Of a stretch of 64,000 bases of DNA, positions 46,953-56,818 are shown piece by piece. The notes beneath the pieces were generated by a model, which saw only the letters and a program-made list of their open reading frames with translations, did not search any database and was not told the DNA's origin. Each line of letters begins with the position of its first letter. Within the stretch, counting starts at the first letter, position 1. Made by a program: the position numbers and the translations under genes. The DNA lies in NCBI GenBank assembly GCA_021201815.1, contig JAJQEC010000080.1:1-64000 (forward strand), in the 5' to 3' direction. The DNA is from Candidatus Azobacteroides sp. GTDB taxonomy: Bacteria > Bacteroidota > Bacteroidia > Bacteroidales > WRGA01.

Positions 46953-49900
46953 ATGAGGAAAAATATTAAATATAAATTGTTTATTATATTTATTTTTCAT
47001 TTATTGATCTTTCATAATTTTGCACAGACCTTCGGACCTGAATTAATAACAGGAGGTGATTTCGGTACAACAGAAACAGCAGGAAAGAATGGAGATAATG
47101 GAGAAGGATCAGATATTTATCCGGAGGTAACAGATCCGAATATTCCTCTTTATTATCAACCTGTGACCAGAGCTTATCATAATGGAAATCTTGTTTATAT
47201 TGAAATAAACCCCGGATTAACTATTGGAAAACCCCTGGTGAATAATAGTGGATATACTTGGGGATTAAATGAAGTATGGGATTCGGATGCTTATTTTTTT
47301 CCTGATACCAACGGAAATATTAATTATTCCACTGTGGTTCCTCATGCTCCTAATAATGGATTTTACATTGTAGGGACAACAACAAACGGAATGTATAATC
47401 TCCCTTCTTTAAATTCGCCGGCTTGGTATGAAATATACGACAGGTATGAAACAAACTTTACTAATCCTACAAACTACTTTCTTATTACAAATGCAGACTG
47501 GGATGACACAAAGCTTTTCTTTCAGGGAAGAGTTGCTGTGACTCCCGGTCAGGCTTATCGTATGAGTGCAGATATAAGCCGGTTGAATAATACAGGTGGT
47601 GCACCGAATATAGACTTTATTATTAGTACTGATGGAAGTAACCTGTCTTACGAAACACCTGTATATACGACGGGTAGTATTCCGGACCAGGGTGGTGAAT
47701 GGATAACACATTACTTTGATTATATTGCCCCTTGTAATGCCGACAGTATATATGTAGCCTTCCGGAACGCACATTATGGAGGTACCGGAAATGATGTTGC
47801 GCTTGATAATCTAAGCATGCGGGCTATTTATCCGCAGATTGTGGCAGATACTTCGGATGGATGTGCAGTAACATTATACTTAGACGGTTCCATGGAGGAT
47901 ATATTAGATCCTTTTCTGTATAGGTTATCTTGGGAGTTAAGTTCAGATGGTGGCACATCTTATACGTCTGTGTCCACATTGCAGCAATATACAACCAATA
48001 CACCAGGTATTTACCGGTTGGTTGTTTATACGGATGCAACGGAAAATTGCCCGATTTATTCTAATACGATAATTTTGGAAGATAGTGGGAATAATTGTGT
48101 TTTTATTAATTCACCGGAAGCTATTGATGATACGTATCAGTTAAATATCGGACAAAGTCTTACTGCAAATATTCTTACAAATGATATTCCCAGTGATGGG
48201 ATAAGTAATCCTGAAGATGTATTAAAAGTAACACACTTTACGATAAATGATACCATTTATCCGGCAGGTTCTACGGTAATTATATATAATATTTCCGGTT
48301 TTCGGGCTGGAGTACTTGAATTAGAACAGGATGGTACACTTATCTTTGAAGGTGCTTCCGACTATTTTGGAGCTATACCTCCTATCGGATATACCATTGT
48401 AGAAGAAGGGGGAGGACAAGATAGTGCATACGTATATATAAATGTAATAACTTATGAGGTAAGTATAAATGTTTCTTGCGTTTGTTGTCCTATAACCATT
48501 AAACTTTTAGTTCCGGATAATACAATTACCGATTATTCTTTATACCGTTATGACACAGATGAATTAGTTGTAAATGGAGAAATTGTCGGAGATTCTTTAT
48601 ATTTTGTTTTTAATGAAACTAATGCAGGAATATTTTATTATACCATTCATCAGGAAACAGAAGAGCTGATTTCTGTTTTTGCTATTGTTGGTCCGGACCG
48701 GGCAATCTGGGCTCCTAACACAGTATTAAATTCCCGGAGTTGGTTGGATTATAACAACTGGTATACTCCACAAGGATATGGCTCTCCGAAATGGTGCACG
48801 GATGTTGTTATCCCGGAAAATTCTCCTTATTATCCTGAGCTACAGTATCAGGGTTTTGAACAATGCAAAGATATATTGTTCGAACATGGAGCAGCGATAA
48901 ACCAGATACACCGGTTACTTTATCGCCGGGCATTTGTCCGGTATACACCTGTCCGGGAAAAATGGACCATGCTTTCTGCACCGTTGAAATATATTTATTC
49001 CGCGGACTTTTCTGCCGATCCTACATGGGGGGCTACAGCCGGAATTGATCCGAAAGTATATATGCGCTATTTTAATATCGCTTATGAAAATAATAATATG
49101 CCGAATCCGGACGGAACGACTGGTAGTTCTACCGGAAGTTTTTCCATGGCCTTTTCAGATATGAAAGAACGGCTAACCTTAGGACTTGGCTTTGCTTTGA
49201 ACGTAGGAACCGGAAGTAATTCGGTTTTTCAAGGAACGTTTAACTTTCCACGGTTAAATGCCGATAGTACAGAGGTGGAATATAAATATCATTATACAGA
49301 TGATGGGAGCTGGATAGAAGCTGGAGAGCCAGGAGTTCCTTCTTCCAAATATCCTTTTTATTTTACAGATCCGGGAGAACCGGGAAGAGGAAATGATGTT
49401 CCCCGAACAGATGAAGAATGGAGGGCGGATCATTCTAATCCGGTAGGAGAAGATAGCCGTTACCGGTTTATTTATGAAACTTCTTCCTCTGTAAATCCAT
49501 TTACTATAACACTTCCAGAACCAGGAACAACAAATATTGTTGGAAATCCTTTTATGTCACATATTGATTTTGATGAACTATATGCTTCCAATAGTACTGC
49601 CATATATAACTATTATCGTATCTGGGATGGAAGTGGTTTTTATTCTTATATCACGACTGGCGGGATGGACAATGAGACAACATGGTCCGGATTACCAGAA
49701 GATGGTTTAAGTAATATTTATCAGGGAAGTCGTTACATAGCACCTATGCAGGCATTTTTTGTAGAGATGCAGCCCGGGCAAAATCAGTTAACATTCATCC
49801 CTGATAACATTGCCATTACTCCTATGGATACCACAGGAACAAAGCTTAAGAATATAGATAATCCGGAAAATATCCTTAAACTGAACTTGCAGATGGGAGA

Positions 49901-50534
49901 TAATGTAAGCAAAGCGTTGATAGGAGTTCTACCTTTAGCAACAGATAATTATAATCCGAAAGAGGACGTATATAAGCTATTCTCTTATAATGAGGATACT
50001 CCCGAAATATATACGATTGCAGATGGAGAAGCAATTGAAATTAATGCAATCAGTGATAAAGGGGATATGAAACTTCTCCCCATAGGGATTAAAACCTCCC
50101 GCACAGGAAAAATCTATTTATCTTTTGATGGTGTTCGGAATTTTACAGCTTTCCCTCATATATATTTACTTGATACACAAACCGGAACTAAATTTAATCT
50201 CAAAGATTTTTCTTCAATTCTTATAGAAAAGGAAAATGCAGCAAATATAGAAGGGCGGTTATATCTTATGCTGACAAAACAGGCAAATAATATTTCTGAA
50301 AGCAAACCTGAAAATACAATACATATTTTTCTTAAAAATAATTTTTTACAGGTTTCTTCTCCTTTATCTGCTCTTCAGGAAATAGAAATAATAGATATGG
50401 TAGGTAGAAGTATTTATAAACAGGACAACATAAATAATATGCTTTACACATCGCAATTATCACTACCATCAGGAATATACATCATAAAAGTAAAAAACGG
50501 AGATAACACAGTAGAGCAGAAGATCAAATTATAA
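46953..50534 (+). CDS. Giant T9SS-secreted surface protein, paralogue 1
   Basis: This 1193-residue protein has a signal peptide (residues 1-25, ending HNFAQ), an N-terminal region of about 300 residues with a carbohydrate-binding-like beta fold (ending in VALDNLSMRAIYP), an Ig-like domain with the ALIDDTY-type start and ILTNDIP motif at about 388-500, a cysteine pair CVCC near 508, and a large central region (about 590-960) of unrecognised fold holding YIYSADFSADPTWGATAG and PFYFTDPGEPGRGND. The last 80 residues are a type A T9SS sorting domain (EIEIIDMVGRSIYKQ, LPSGIYIIKVKNG, EQKIKL). It is closely similar throughout to the protein at 51367-54990. A small membrane protein gene follows after 63 bases. 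Role unknown; an adhesin or surface-layer component is the simplest guess. Confidence 0.75.
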   Translation: MRKNIKYKLFIIFIFHLLIFHNFAQTFGPELITGGDFGTTETAGKNGDNGEGSDIYPEVTDPNIPLYYQPVTRAYHNGNLVYIEINPGLTIGKPLVNNSGYTWGLNEVWDSDAYFFPDTNGNINYSTVVPHAPNNGFYIVGTTTNGMYNLPSLNSPAWYEIYDRYETNFTNPTNYFLITNADWDDTKLFFQGRVAVTPGQAYRMSADISRLNNTGGAPNIDFIISTDGSNLSYETPVYTTGSIPDQGGEWITHYFDYIAPCNADSIYVAFRNAHYGGTGNDVALDNLSMRAIYPQIVADTSDGCAVTLYLDGSMEDILDPFLYRLSWELSSDGGTSYTSVSTLQQYTTNTPGIYRLVVYTDATENCPIYSNTIILEDSGNNCVFINSPEAIDDTYQLNIGQSLTANILTNDIPSDGISNPEDVLKVTHFTINDTIYPAGSTVIIYNISGFRAGVLELEQDGTLIFEGASDYFGAIPPIGYTIVEEGGGQDSAYVYINVITYEVSINVSCVCCPITIKLLVPDNTITDYSLYRYDTDELVVNGEIVGDSLYFVFNETNAGIFYYTIHQETEELISVFAIVGPDRAIWAPNTVLNSRSWLDYNNWYTPQGYGSPKWCTDVVIPENSPYYPELQYQGFEQCKDILFEHGAAINQIHRLLYRRAFVRYTPVREKWTMLSAPLKYIYSADFSADPTWGATAGIDPKVYMRYFNIAYENNNMPNPDGTTGSSTGSFSMAFSDMKERLTLGLGFALNVGTGSNSVFQGTFNFPRLNADSTEVEYKYHYTDDGSWIEAGEPGVPSSKYPFYFTDPGEPGRGNDVPRTDEEWRADHSNPVGEDSRYRFIYETSSSVNPFTITLPEPGTTNIVGNPFMSHIDFDELYASNSTAIYNYYRIWDGSGFYSYITTGGMDNETTWSGLPEDGLSNIYQGSRYIAPMQAFFVEMQPGQNQLTFIPDNIAITPMDTTGTKLKNIDNPENILKLNLQMGDNVSKALIGVLPLATDNYNPKEDVYKLFSYNEDTPEIYTIADGEAIEINAISDKGDMKLLPIGIKTSRTGKIYLSFDGVRNFTAFPHIYLLDTQTGTKFNLKDFSSILIEKENAANIEGRLYLMLTKQANNISESKPENTIHIFLKNNFLQVSSPLSALQEIEIIDMVGRSIYKQDNINNMLYTSQLSLPSGIYIIKVKNGDNTVEQKIKL

Positions 50535-50597
50535 TATTTTATTGGATGTTTTTATCCGGAAGTAATTGACTATTGTTCTTTAATTAAACATATTCGA

Positions 50598-51032
50598 ATG
50601 AAGAAAAATAAGAATAACATATTTATACAAAAGATATTCCTTTTCATTTTTACTTTATTTTTTGCTAATATCTTAACCGCAACTCTAACAGAAGTAATGG
50701 CTGCCAAAGAAATTAAAACTCCCTTTTATGTAGATTCGGAAAATTATCCGGTATCAGAATCTGTTTTTCCTGATCACAGAGAATATGAAAAAATCTCCGG
50801 AGAAAAATTTTTAAGTCCTTCTGTTTTTTCAGAAAATCAAAGTTCTGAAATTCTGAAAGATAATGAACAAAAGGTAGCTCTGACTGATATTACTGATGGA
50901 GAGTTGGAAATTGGAGGAGTAGAGAGAGCTGTTTCGGTGAAAGAAGATTATTTTGTTTTTGCTTTCCTAATAATCGGATATATAGGTTTTCGCCGTAAAA
51001 AAATAAAAGCTGAACTTTTAGATCACACTTAA
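50598..51032 (+). CDS. Small membrane protein partnered with giant paralogue 1
   Basis: The 144-residue protein is unrecognised. It has a basic N-terminus and hydrophobic signal-like segment (about 10-30), a charged extracytoplasmic stretch (36-105), the motif ELEIGGVERAVSV near 108-120, a second hydrophobic helix (FVFAFLIIGYIGF, about 123-136) and a basic tail starting RRKKIK. Motif, helix and basic tail in this order recall C-terminal sorting signals such as GlyGly-CTERM, although no match is claimed. It follows the giant gene in the same operon and precedes a terminator. A counterpart lies at 55036-55437. Confidence 0.65.
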   Translation: MKKNKNNIFIQKIFLFIFTLFFANILTATLTEVMAAKEIKTPFYVDSENYPVSESVFPDHREYEKISGEKFLSPSVFSENQSSEILKDNEQKVALTDITDGELEIGGVERAVSVKEDYFVFAFLIIGYIGFRRKKIKAELLDHT

Positions 51033-51090
51033 TGGAAGTCATTCTTATATTATTTTTCTAAATACCATTATTAACACTTTTTTATTTTAG

Positions 51091-51120
51091 AAAAGCCGGA
51101 TATGTTTTTATCCGGCTTTT
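51091..51120 (+). terminator. Terminator after the first giant/small module
   Basis: AAAAGCCGGATA (51091-51102) and TATCCGGCTTTT (51109-51120) form a 12-pair stem with a 6-base loop followed by TTT. The remaining bases up to 51366 are AT-rich with no gene seen. Confidence 0.85.
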
Positions 51121-51366
51121 TTTGTTACTTTCCTTTTTTATATAACTTAACTTTAACTCATCATATAGCTGTTGTATAGCTACTTATATCATTTTATTTC
51201 TTCATTGTAGAATTGTTTTTTTAGAAGAGAATTTTGATAAATATCTCATTAACATAAAGTTAAAATTATATTAATAAAATTTAATCTTAAAAACCCTTCC
51301 CTTTCCACTTTAGTTTATTAAGGAGATATAGTTATGGGTTAACTTATAATATATTAATATATAATT

Positions 51367-54300
51367 ATGAAATCACTACTAAAAAAAGTGGGTGGTTTCC
51401 TCATATTTTTGATTGGAACCCACTCTTTTATATATGCTCAGGTCTATGGACCGGAATTAATATTAAACGGAGATTTTGGAACAATAAAGAGAAACGGAAA
51501 AAACGGAGATAACGGTGTCGGAGAATATATTTACCCGGATGTCGTTTCTCAATCTGCGACGATCGGAATGTTTTATCAACCTCCGGAAAAAGGATTTTAT
51601 GCTTGGGGAGGTCTCTCTGCGGAGAATTTAGGAATATATCCTATATTAACAATTGGTCCCCCTCTTCAGAATGAAACAAGTTACAAATGGGGTATGAATG
51701 TATCAGGAGGAAGTTCTTATTATTTTTCCAATCTCGAGAATGGAAATAGTAATATTCCTATTCCATATGGTCCAACAGATGGAGCTTACATAATAGGAAC
51801 AACGACAAAAGGAATATTTAATGACCCGCTGGCAGGAGCTAGCTGGCATATAGTTTATGATAAGAATGAAACAAATCTGTCTGCTCCTACTAATTATTTC
51901 ATGATTGTAAATTCGGATGATGATCCGACAAAAATCTTTTTTAAAACAGAAGTGGAAGTAACTCCCGGTCAGGTTTACCGGATGTCTGTAGATATTGCAC
52001 GGTTGAATATTACCGGAACACCACCAAATGTAGATTTTGTTATCAGCGCGGATGAAAATAGCCTGACAACAGACCCATCGGTTTATTCTACTGGTAATAT
52101 TTCCGAAGCGGATGGTGGAAAATGGCTGGAGTTTTATTTTGATTATATAGCGCCTTGTACGGAGGATGGCCTTCCCTATAAGGTTTACATCGCTTTCAGA
52201 AATATAAACGCAGGTGGTGATGGAAATGATCTTGCTTTAGATAACCTGAGTTTTAAAGCAATTGTTCCGGAAATTCAGGCAACAGCTATAGATGGAGATA
52301 ATTGTAATAAAATTCTGGAACTTACCGGTGGTTTGGAAGGAGTGTTATCAACAGGTAATTATCGTTACGCCTGGCAGAAACAGTCCTTATTAGGAGGGGG
52401 TTTTTATGGAATAAGCGGTTCTACTTATTATCAGTATGCTACTAGTGAACCTGGTAATTACCGGCTTGCAGTATATAGCAATGAGCCGGATACATATGGT
52501 TGCCCTATGTATTCAAATGTAATAAAATTGGAAATTGATACAGATGGGGAGAGTGAATGTCCTGACTTAAGAGTTCCAAGAGCTGTTACGGATTATGTAA
52601 ATGCACAGGCAGGTACAACTGTTTATTTTAATGTTTTAGATAATGACCAGACCAGTGGTGCAAGTGTTCCTCGTTCAAATCTTATTTATATTCAGTGTGT
52701 AGCACAGTGGGCAACAAATGTTACACCTGCTGGTGAGATAGCAGCTGTAATAAATGGAGCAGGCACTACTATTGCAACCTTACTTATTCAGAAGGACGGT
52801 ACTGCTGAATTTACTTCTATATCCGGATATAGTGGAACTCTTGTTTTTCCTTATTTGATAAGAGAAGAAAACGGAGGGCAATCAAATGCCTATATATATG
52901 TTACAGTAGTACCTTACAGCATGGATATTGATGCATCCTGTATTGATAATCCGGTAAATATAAGAATTGGTATAGATACAGATACTCCATCGGAGTATAC
53001 TATTATGAAAGGTACAACAGTTATGGCAACAGCAACAAAAGATGACGAGTACCTGAATTTCTCTTTTAACGAAACCACCATTGGTGCTATGACTTATTCT
53101 CTAAGGCGCAACGGAACGGCTATGGTGACTTTGTATGCTACGGTTTATCCTTCTTCCGCTACATGGAGGCCGGACTTATCTGTAGAATCTCAACATTGGA
53201 GCGAATCAGCAAACTGGGCAACGGATTATGGTATTAATTTACATCCTATCTGGTGTACGGACGTAATTATTCCCGGAGACGTGGATTATTTCCCTATTAT
53301 AAGTGAAGATGTGGATGTCGATCAATGCCGGGATATTACATTCAGACATAATGCCGCAGTAGGACATGTTCAGAGGTTATTATATCGAAAGGCATTTGTT
53401 GAATATACACCTCTACGGAATCAGTTGACAATGCTCACAGATCCATTGAAATATATATATTCAGCGGATTACCATGCTGATCCGACATGGGGCGCAACAG
53501 CTGCAATTCATCCCAAAGTGTATATGAGGTATTTTGATGTAGATTATGAAAATTATAATAAACCTAATCCCGACGGAGTATACGGAGCTTCTTACGGTAG
53601 TTTCTCCAGGGCTTTTGCTGACCTGAAGGAAAAAATGGAAATGGGTAATGGGTATATGGTTACTGTAGAAGATGGCACAAATGCAGTCTTTGACGGAACA
53701 TTTCGTTTCCCGAGATTGAATGCGGATGGTACGGAAGTCCTTTTCAAATACCATTATACAGATGATGGGACATGGGTAGAAAACGGTGATCCCGTTGACT
53801 CAAAATATTATCCGTTTTATTTTACCGATCCGGGAGAAAGTGGAAGAGGAACAGAAGAACCTCCGACAGATGCTGAATGGATTGCAGACCATTCCAATCC
53901 ACGGGGAGCAGACCATCGTTATCGTTTTGTACATGAGTCTTCTCCTATTCCAACTCCGGTAACGATTACATTACCGCATGAAGGTACAACAAATATTGTA
54001 GGTAATCCCTTCATGGCACATTTATGCTTCGAAACATTCCTGAGAATGAATGAAGATAATATCTATCCGTATTATCGTATCTGGGACGGAGAAGGTTTCC
54101 ATTCCTATATGATAGGTGGAACACGAGATAATGAAGTGTGGGAAGGACTTCCGGATGAAGTGAGTACACTGGATCAGGGAAGTCAGTTTATTGCCCCGAT
54201 GCAGGGATTCTTTATTCAGATGAGAGAAAATAAAACGCAGGTTGTATTTGATCCGGATAGTATTTGCCTTCACCCACACAATGCCGCGGAAGCTCAGTTA

Positions 54301-54990
54301 AGGAGTAGTAAAGCAAAAAGTCAGAATATCCTGTCTTTACGCCTTAAAATGGGAGATAAGGAAGATATAACAATGATCGGATTATTTCCTTCTGCAAAAG
54401 ACGAATATGATCCGGAAGAGGATATATTTAAGTTATTTTCCTATGAAAAGAGTACACCGGAAATTTATACTGTAGTGGATGGAAACGCATTGGAAATAAA
54501 CGCAATGGAAAAGACAGAATATAACAAAAATATTCCTATCGGAATAAAAACCACTCAGACAGGGGAAATTACTATTTCTCTGGAAGGAGGGGATAATTTT
54601 GTACAATATTCGGAAATTAGTTTATATGATGCTCAGGAAGGAATTACTTATAACCTGAAACAATTTCCTTCCGTATCATTTATTAAAACAAGAGAAGAAA
54701 ATGTGGAAGGTCGCTTTTACCTAAGATTGGCCGGAGAAATAACAAATAGCTGGCAGGCCGACGAATCCGAGGCATTACAGGTTCTTGTTAATGACGGATG
54801 GATAATCGCTTCTTCTCCGTCATCTAAAATTACAGAGATGCATGTATATGATACTGCCGGAAAATTGCAGTACAACAAAACTAATATAGCAGCTTCTTAC
54901 TTTAAAGATAATCCTTATTTGATAAAAGGAATATATATTATTAAAGTAAAAACTGAAAATGAAGAAAAAAACGTAAAAGTTGTTTTCTAA
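51367..54990 (+). CDS. Giant T9SS-secreted surface protein, paralogue 2
   Basis: The 1207-residue protein has the same domain order as the 46953-50534 product. The signal peptide ends at YAQ near 25; the beta-rich N-terminal region begins VYGPELILNGDFGTIKRNGK and ends LALDNLSFKAIVP; an Ig-like domain at about 403-520 contains VYFNVLDNDQTSG; the central region again has YIYSADYHADPTWGATAA and YPFYFTDPGESGRG. The T9SS type A sorting domain at about 1125-1207 reads ITEMHVYDTAGKLQYNK and GIYIIKVKTENEEKNVKVVF. The central region is much more conserved between the paralogues than the N-terminal 300 residues. Tandem duplication is the likely origin. Function unknown; surface location is inferred from the sorting domain. 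Confidence 0.75.
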   Translation: MKSLLKKVGGFLIFLIGTHSFIYAQVYGPELILNGDFGTIKRNGKNGDNGVGEYIYPDVVSQSATIGMFYQPPEKGFYAWGGLSAENLGIYPILTIGPPLQNETSYKWGMNVSGGSSYYFSNLENGNSNIPIPYGPTDGAYIIGTTTKGIFNDPLAGASWHIVYDKNETNLSAPTNYFMIVNSDDDPTKIFFKTEVEVTPGQVYRMSVDIARLNITGTPPNVDFVISADENSLTTDPSVYSTGNISEADGGKWLEFYFDYIAPCTEDGLPYKVYIAFRNINAGGDGNDLALDNLSFKAIVPEIQATAIDGDNCNKILELTGGLEGVLSTGNYRYAWQKQSLLGGGFYGISGSTYYQYATSEPGNYRLAVYSNEPDTYGCPMYSNVIKLEIDTDGESECPDLRVPRAVTDYVNAQAGTTVYFNVLDNDQTSGASVPRSNLIYIQCVAQWATNVTPAGEIAAVINGAGTTIATLLIQKDGTAEFTSISGYSGTLVFPYLIREENGGQSNAYIYVTVVPYSMDIDASCIDNPVNIRIGIDTDTPSEYTIMKGTTVMATATKDDEYLNFSFNETTIGAMTYSLRRNGTAMVTLYATVYPSSATWRPDLSVESQHWSESANWATDYGINLHPIWCTDVIIPGDVDYFPIISEDVDVDQCRDITFRHNAAVGHVQRLLYRKAFVEYTPLRNQLTMLTDPLKYIYSADYHADPTWGATAAIHPKVYMRYFDVDYENYNKPNPDGVYGASYGSFSRAFADLKEKMEMGNGYMVTVEDGTNAVFDGTFRFPRLNADGTEVLFKYHYTDDGTWVENGDPVDSKYYPFYFTDPGESGRGTEEPPTDAEWIADHSNPRGADHRYRFVHESSPIPTPVTITLPHEGTTNIVGNPFMAHLCFETFLRMNEDNIYPYYRIWDGEGFHSYMIGGTRDNEVWEGLPDEVSTLDQGSQFIAPMQGFFIQMRENKTQVVFDPDSICLHPHNAAEAQLRSSKAKSQNILSLRLKMGDKEDITMIGLFPSAKDEYDPEEDIFKLFSYEKSTPEIYTVVDGNALEINAMEKTEYNKNIPIGIKTTQTGEITISLEGGDNFVQYSEISLYDAQEGITYNLKQFPSVSFIKTREENVEGRFYLRLAGEITNSWQADESEALQVLVNDGWIIASSPSSKITEMHVYDTAGKLQYNKTNIAASYFKDNPYLIKGIYIIKVKTENEEKNVKVVF

Positions 54991-55035
54991 AAATAAGAAT
55001 AAAAGAATTTAACATCAATCCAAAAGATAAAGAAA

Positions 55036-55437
55036 ATGAAAACAAAAATAAATAAATACAAGATGTATATTTTTCTCCTCTGGGGATCATTCTTCTTCTT
55101 CTCCTTTGTGGAGAAGGAGGAAAATGATGCCTTTACCACCCCGGATGAGAAAGCAATAGTGCCCAATATATTATCTCCTGTCAAACAGACAGATATCATT
55201 GAAGAGTTAAAAGCTTCTGTCATAGAGGAAGAAAAAGAAGTTGTTTCTGATCTTTTTGCCAGGGCTACAGCGGCTGAGAGCGAAGATGAAATAGAGCTGG
55301 GAGGTATTCCTCGGGCTACACCTTTGCAAAATTCTGTGCTTATTTTTATGATGTTGGCAGGAGGATATATTTTTCTCAAGAATAAGAAAGAAAATATAGT
55401 GGTACAGAACTCAAAAAAGAATAATTTATTGAAATAA
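55036..55437 (+). CDS. Small membrane protein partnered with giant paralogue 2
   Basis: This 133-residue protein parallels the one at 50598-51032: hydrophobic N-terminus (about 9-25), an acidic extracytoplasmic stretch (27-90), the motif EIELGGIPRATPL near 87-99, a hydrophobic helix (VLIFMMLAGGYIFL, about 103-116) and a lysine-rich tail. The shared core is E-[LI]-E-[IL]-GG-[VI]-x-RA, then about 8-12 residues, the helix and basic residues. It begins 45 bases after its giant partner with no promoter in between. Not recognised as a named family. It converges with the anti-sigma-like gene 18 bases beyond its stop. Confidence 0.65.
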   Translation: MKTKINKYKMYIFLLWGSFFFFSFVEKEENDAFTTPDEKAIVPNILSPVKQTDIIEELKASVIEEEKEVVSDLFARATAAESEDEIELGGIPRATPLQNSVLIFMMLAGGYIFLKNKKENIVVQNSKKNNLLK

Positions 55438-55455
55438 ATAGGAGTAAAAGGGGGG

Positions 55456-56757
55456 CTATTTTCCGGGAAAATAAATTGTTATTTCTCCAGGAACCTGAAC
55501 CGGATACCAGGTTCCGGACTTCTCCAGAATATCAATTGCAAGTTGGTCTGCTGAAGGACATAACGATTGTTTTATTACAATATTCTGTAGAAGACCATTT
55601 TCCCCGACATAGAAAGATAGCACGACTGATCCTTTCTTATTTTTACAGAAGTCATCCGTAGGCTGTTTTACATTTTTATCAAGGTAATTTCTGAATTCTG
55701 TTTTACCCATAGTGGGTTCAGGATGGGAGATTACCTTTTTTTCTATCTTTTTTTCTGAGCTACCTGTACTCAACGATTTTTGTTCTCGGATATTTCCATG
55801 TCCTGTCACTATTACCTCATCCAGCGTAGCATAATCTTCACGCAGAGCGATAAGCAGTTGGCTTTCTTCTTTTATTTTTGTTTCTTCAGTTTGATAGCCG
55901 ATGTAACTGATCGTTAATACATCTTTTCCGGTAGCCTCAATAGGTAAAGAAAAATTACCATCGATATCCGTAATAGTAATATTCTGAGTATTATTTTGTT
56001 TTACAACAGCTCCGATAATAGCTACTCCATTATTATCTACTACTTTTCCTTTAATCTGCCGAATATCAGGGGAAGTAGCTTCAATATTATCATCAGAAGA
56101 GGATGGAGGTAATGAAATAGCAAATTCTTCTTGCATTAGACCGGAAGCTTTTACAGAAATACTGTCTTCAGTACCTTTTTGAAAATACATGGAATAAGAA
56201 GATTTTTCCATATTTATTTCTTCTGCTATTGTTTCCTTCCGATATGTTATTATTTCTTTCGTATCTTCCATTTCTGATAGATGGAAACCTTCGTCATTTA
56301 TCATACGATTTACTTTTATCTTCTGTTCTAATTCCGGAGTTTGGATAGAGGCAGTTTTTTCCTGGGAATTTTTTTGGGTTCCTCTTTTTTCTTCTGTAAA
56401 AATTTCTCTTTCCAACCTGCTTGTCGGGGATGGGAAAAATACCTGCTCCTCAGGTATACCAACAGTTTCCTGACTAATATACACTTCTTTTTGTGAAGGC
56501 ATGAATAATAAAGTCCCTATCCCGGTCAGCACAAGAAGAGATGCAGCTACCCACCAAATGGATGTATTTTTTTTACGAACAGACGTTTTTTGTATGATAT
56601 TTTCCTGAAGCCTTGAAATTTCTTTTTCATGATTTCCTTTTACTATATCATATCCATCTATTGCATCCTGCAAAAAGGGATCTTTCATCGCTTCATATTC
56701 GATGCGATGAGCATTTTTTCCTTTTCGGTTTCCTTTTATATAATGCAATAAATTCAT
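55456..56757 (-). CDS. Anti-sigma-like membrane protein with CarboxypepD_reg-like and TonB C-terminal domains
   Basis: The 433-residue protein has a cytoplasmic N-terminus with the Bacteroidota anti-sigma-associated motif EYEAMKDPFLQDAIDGYDIV (about 20-40), one membrane helix at about 67-88, a low-complexity periplasmic linker, a CarboxypepD_reg-like domain at about 235-325 (IKGKVVDNNGVAIIGAVV, ITDIDGNFSLPIEAT, LDEVIVTGHG), and a C-terminal TonB_C-like domain at about 355-433 (EFRNYLDKNVKQP, KGSVVLSFYVGENGLLQNI). The product probably restrains the sigma factor encoded 61 bases upstream and senses an envelope cue. The carboxypeptidase-like domain is of the type that begins SusC/TonB receptors and is also found in the VWA protein divergently encoded at 57940. 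Confidence 0.82.
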   Translation of the reverse strand: MNLLHYIKGNRKGKNAHRIEYEAMKDPFLQDAIDGYDIVKGNHEKEISRLQENIIQKTSVRKKNTSIWWVAASLLVLTGIGTLLFMPSQKEVYISQETVGIPEEQVFFPSPTSRLEREIFTEEKRGTQKNSQEKTASIQTPELEQKIKVNRMINDEGFHLSEMEDTKEIITYRKETIAEEINMEKSSYSMYFQKGTEDSISVKASGLMQEEFAISLPPSSSDDNIEATSPDIRQIKGKVVDNNGVAIIGAVVKQNNTQNITITDIDGNFSLPIEATGKDVLTISYIGYQTEETKIKEESQLLIALREDYATLDEVIVTGHGNIREQKSLSTGSSEKKIEKKVISHPEPTMGKTEFRNYLDKNVKQPTDDFCKNKKGSVVLSFYVGENGLLQNIVIKQSLCPSADQLAIDILEKSGTWYPVQVPGEITIYFPGK

Positions 56758-56818
56758 ATGTACAGATAATACAAAATTAAATCATTAAAATAAAATTTAA
56801 TTAATCATGAATAAAGAA

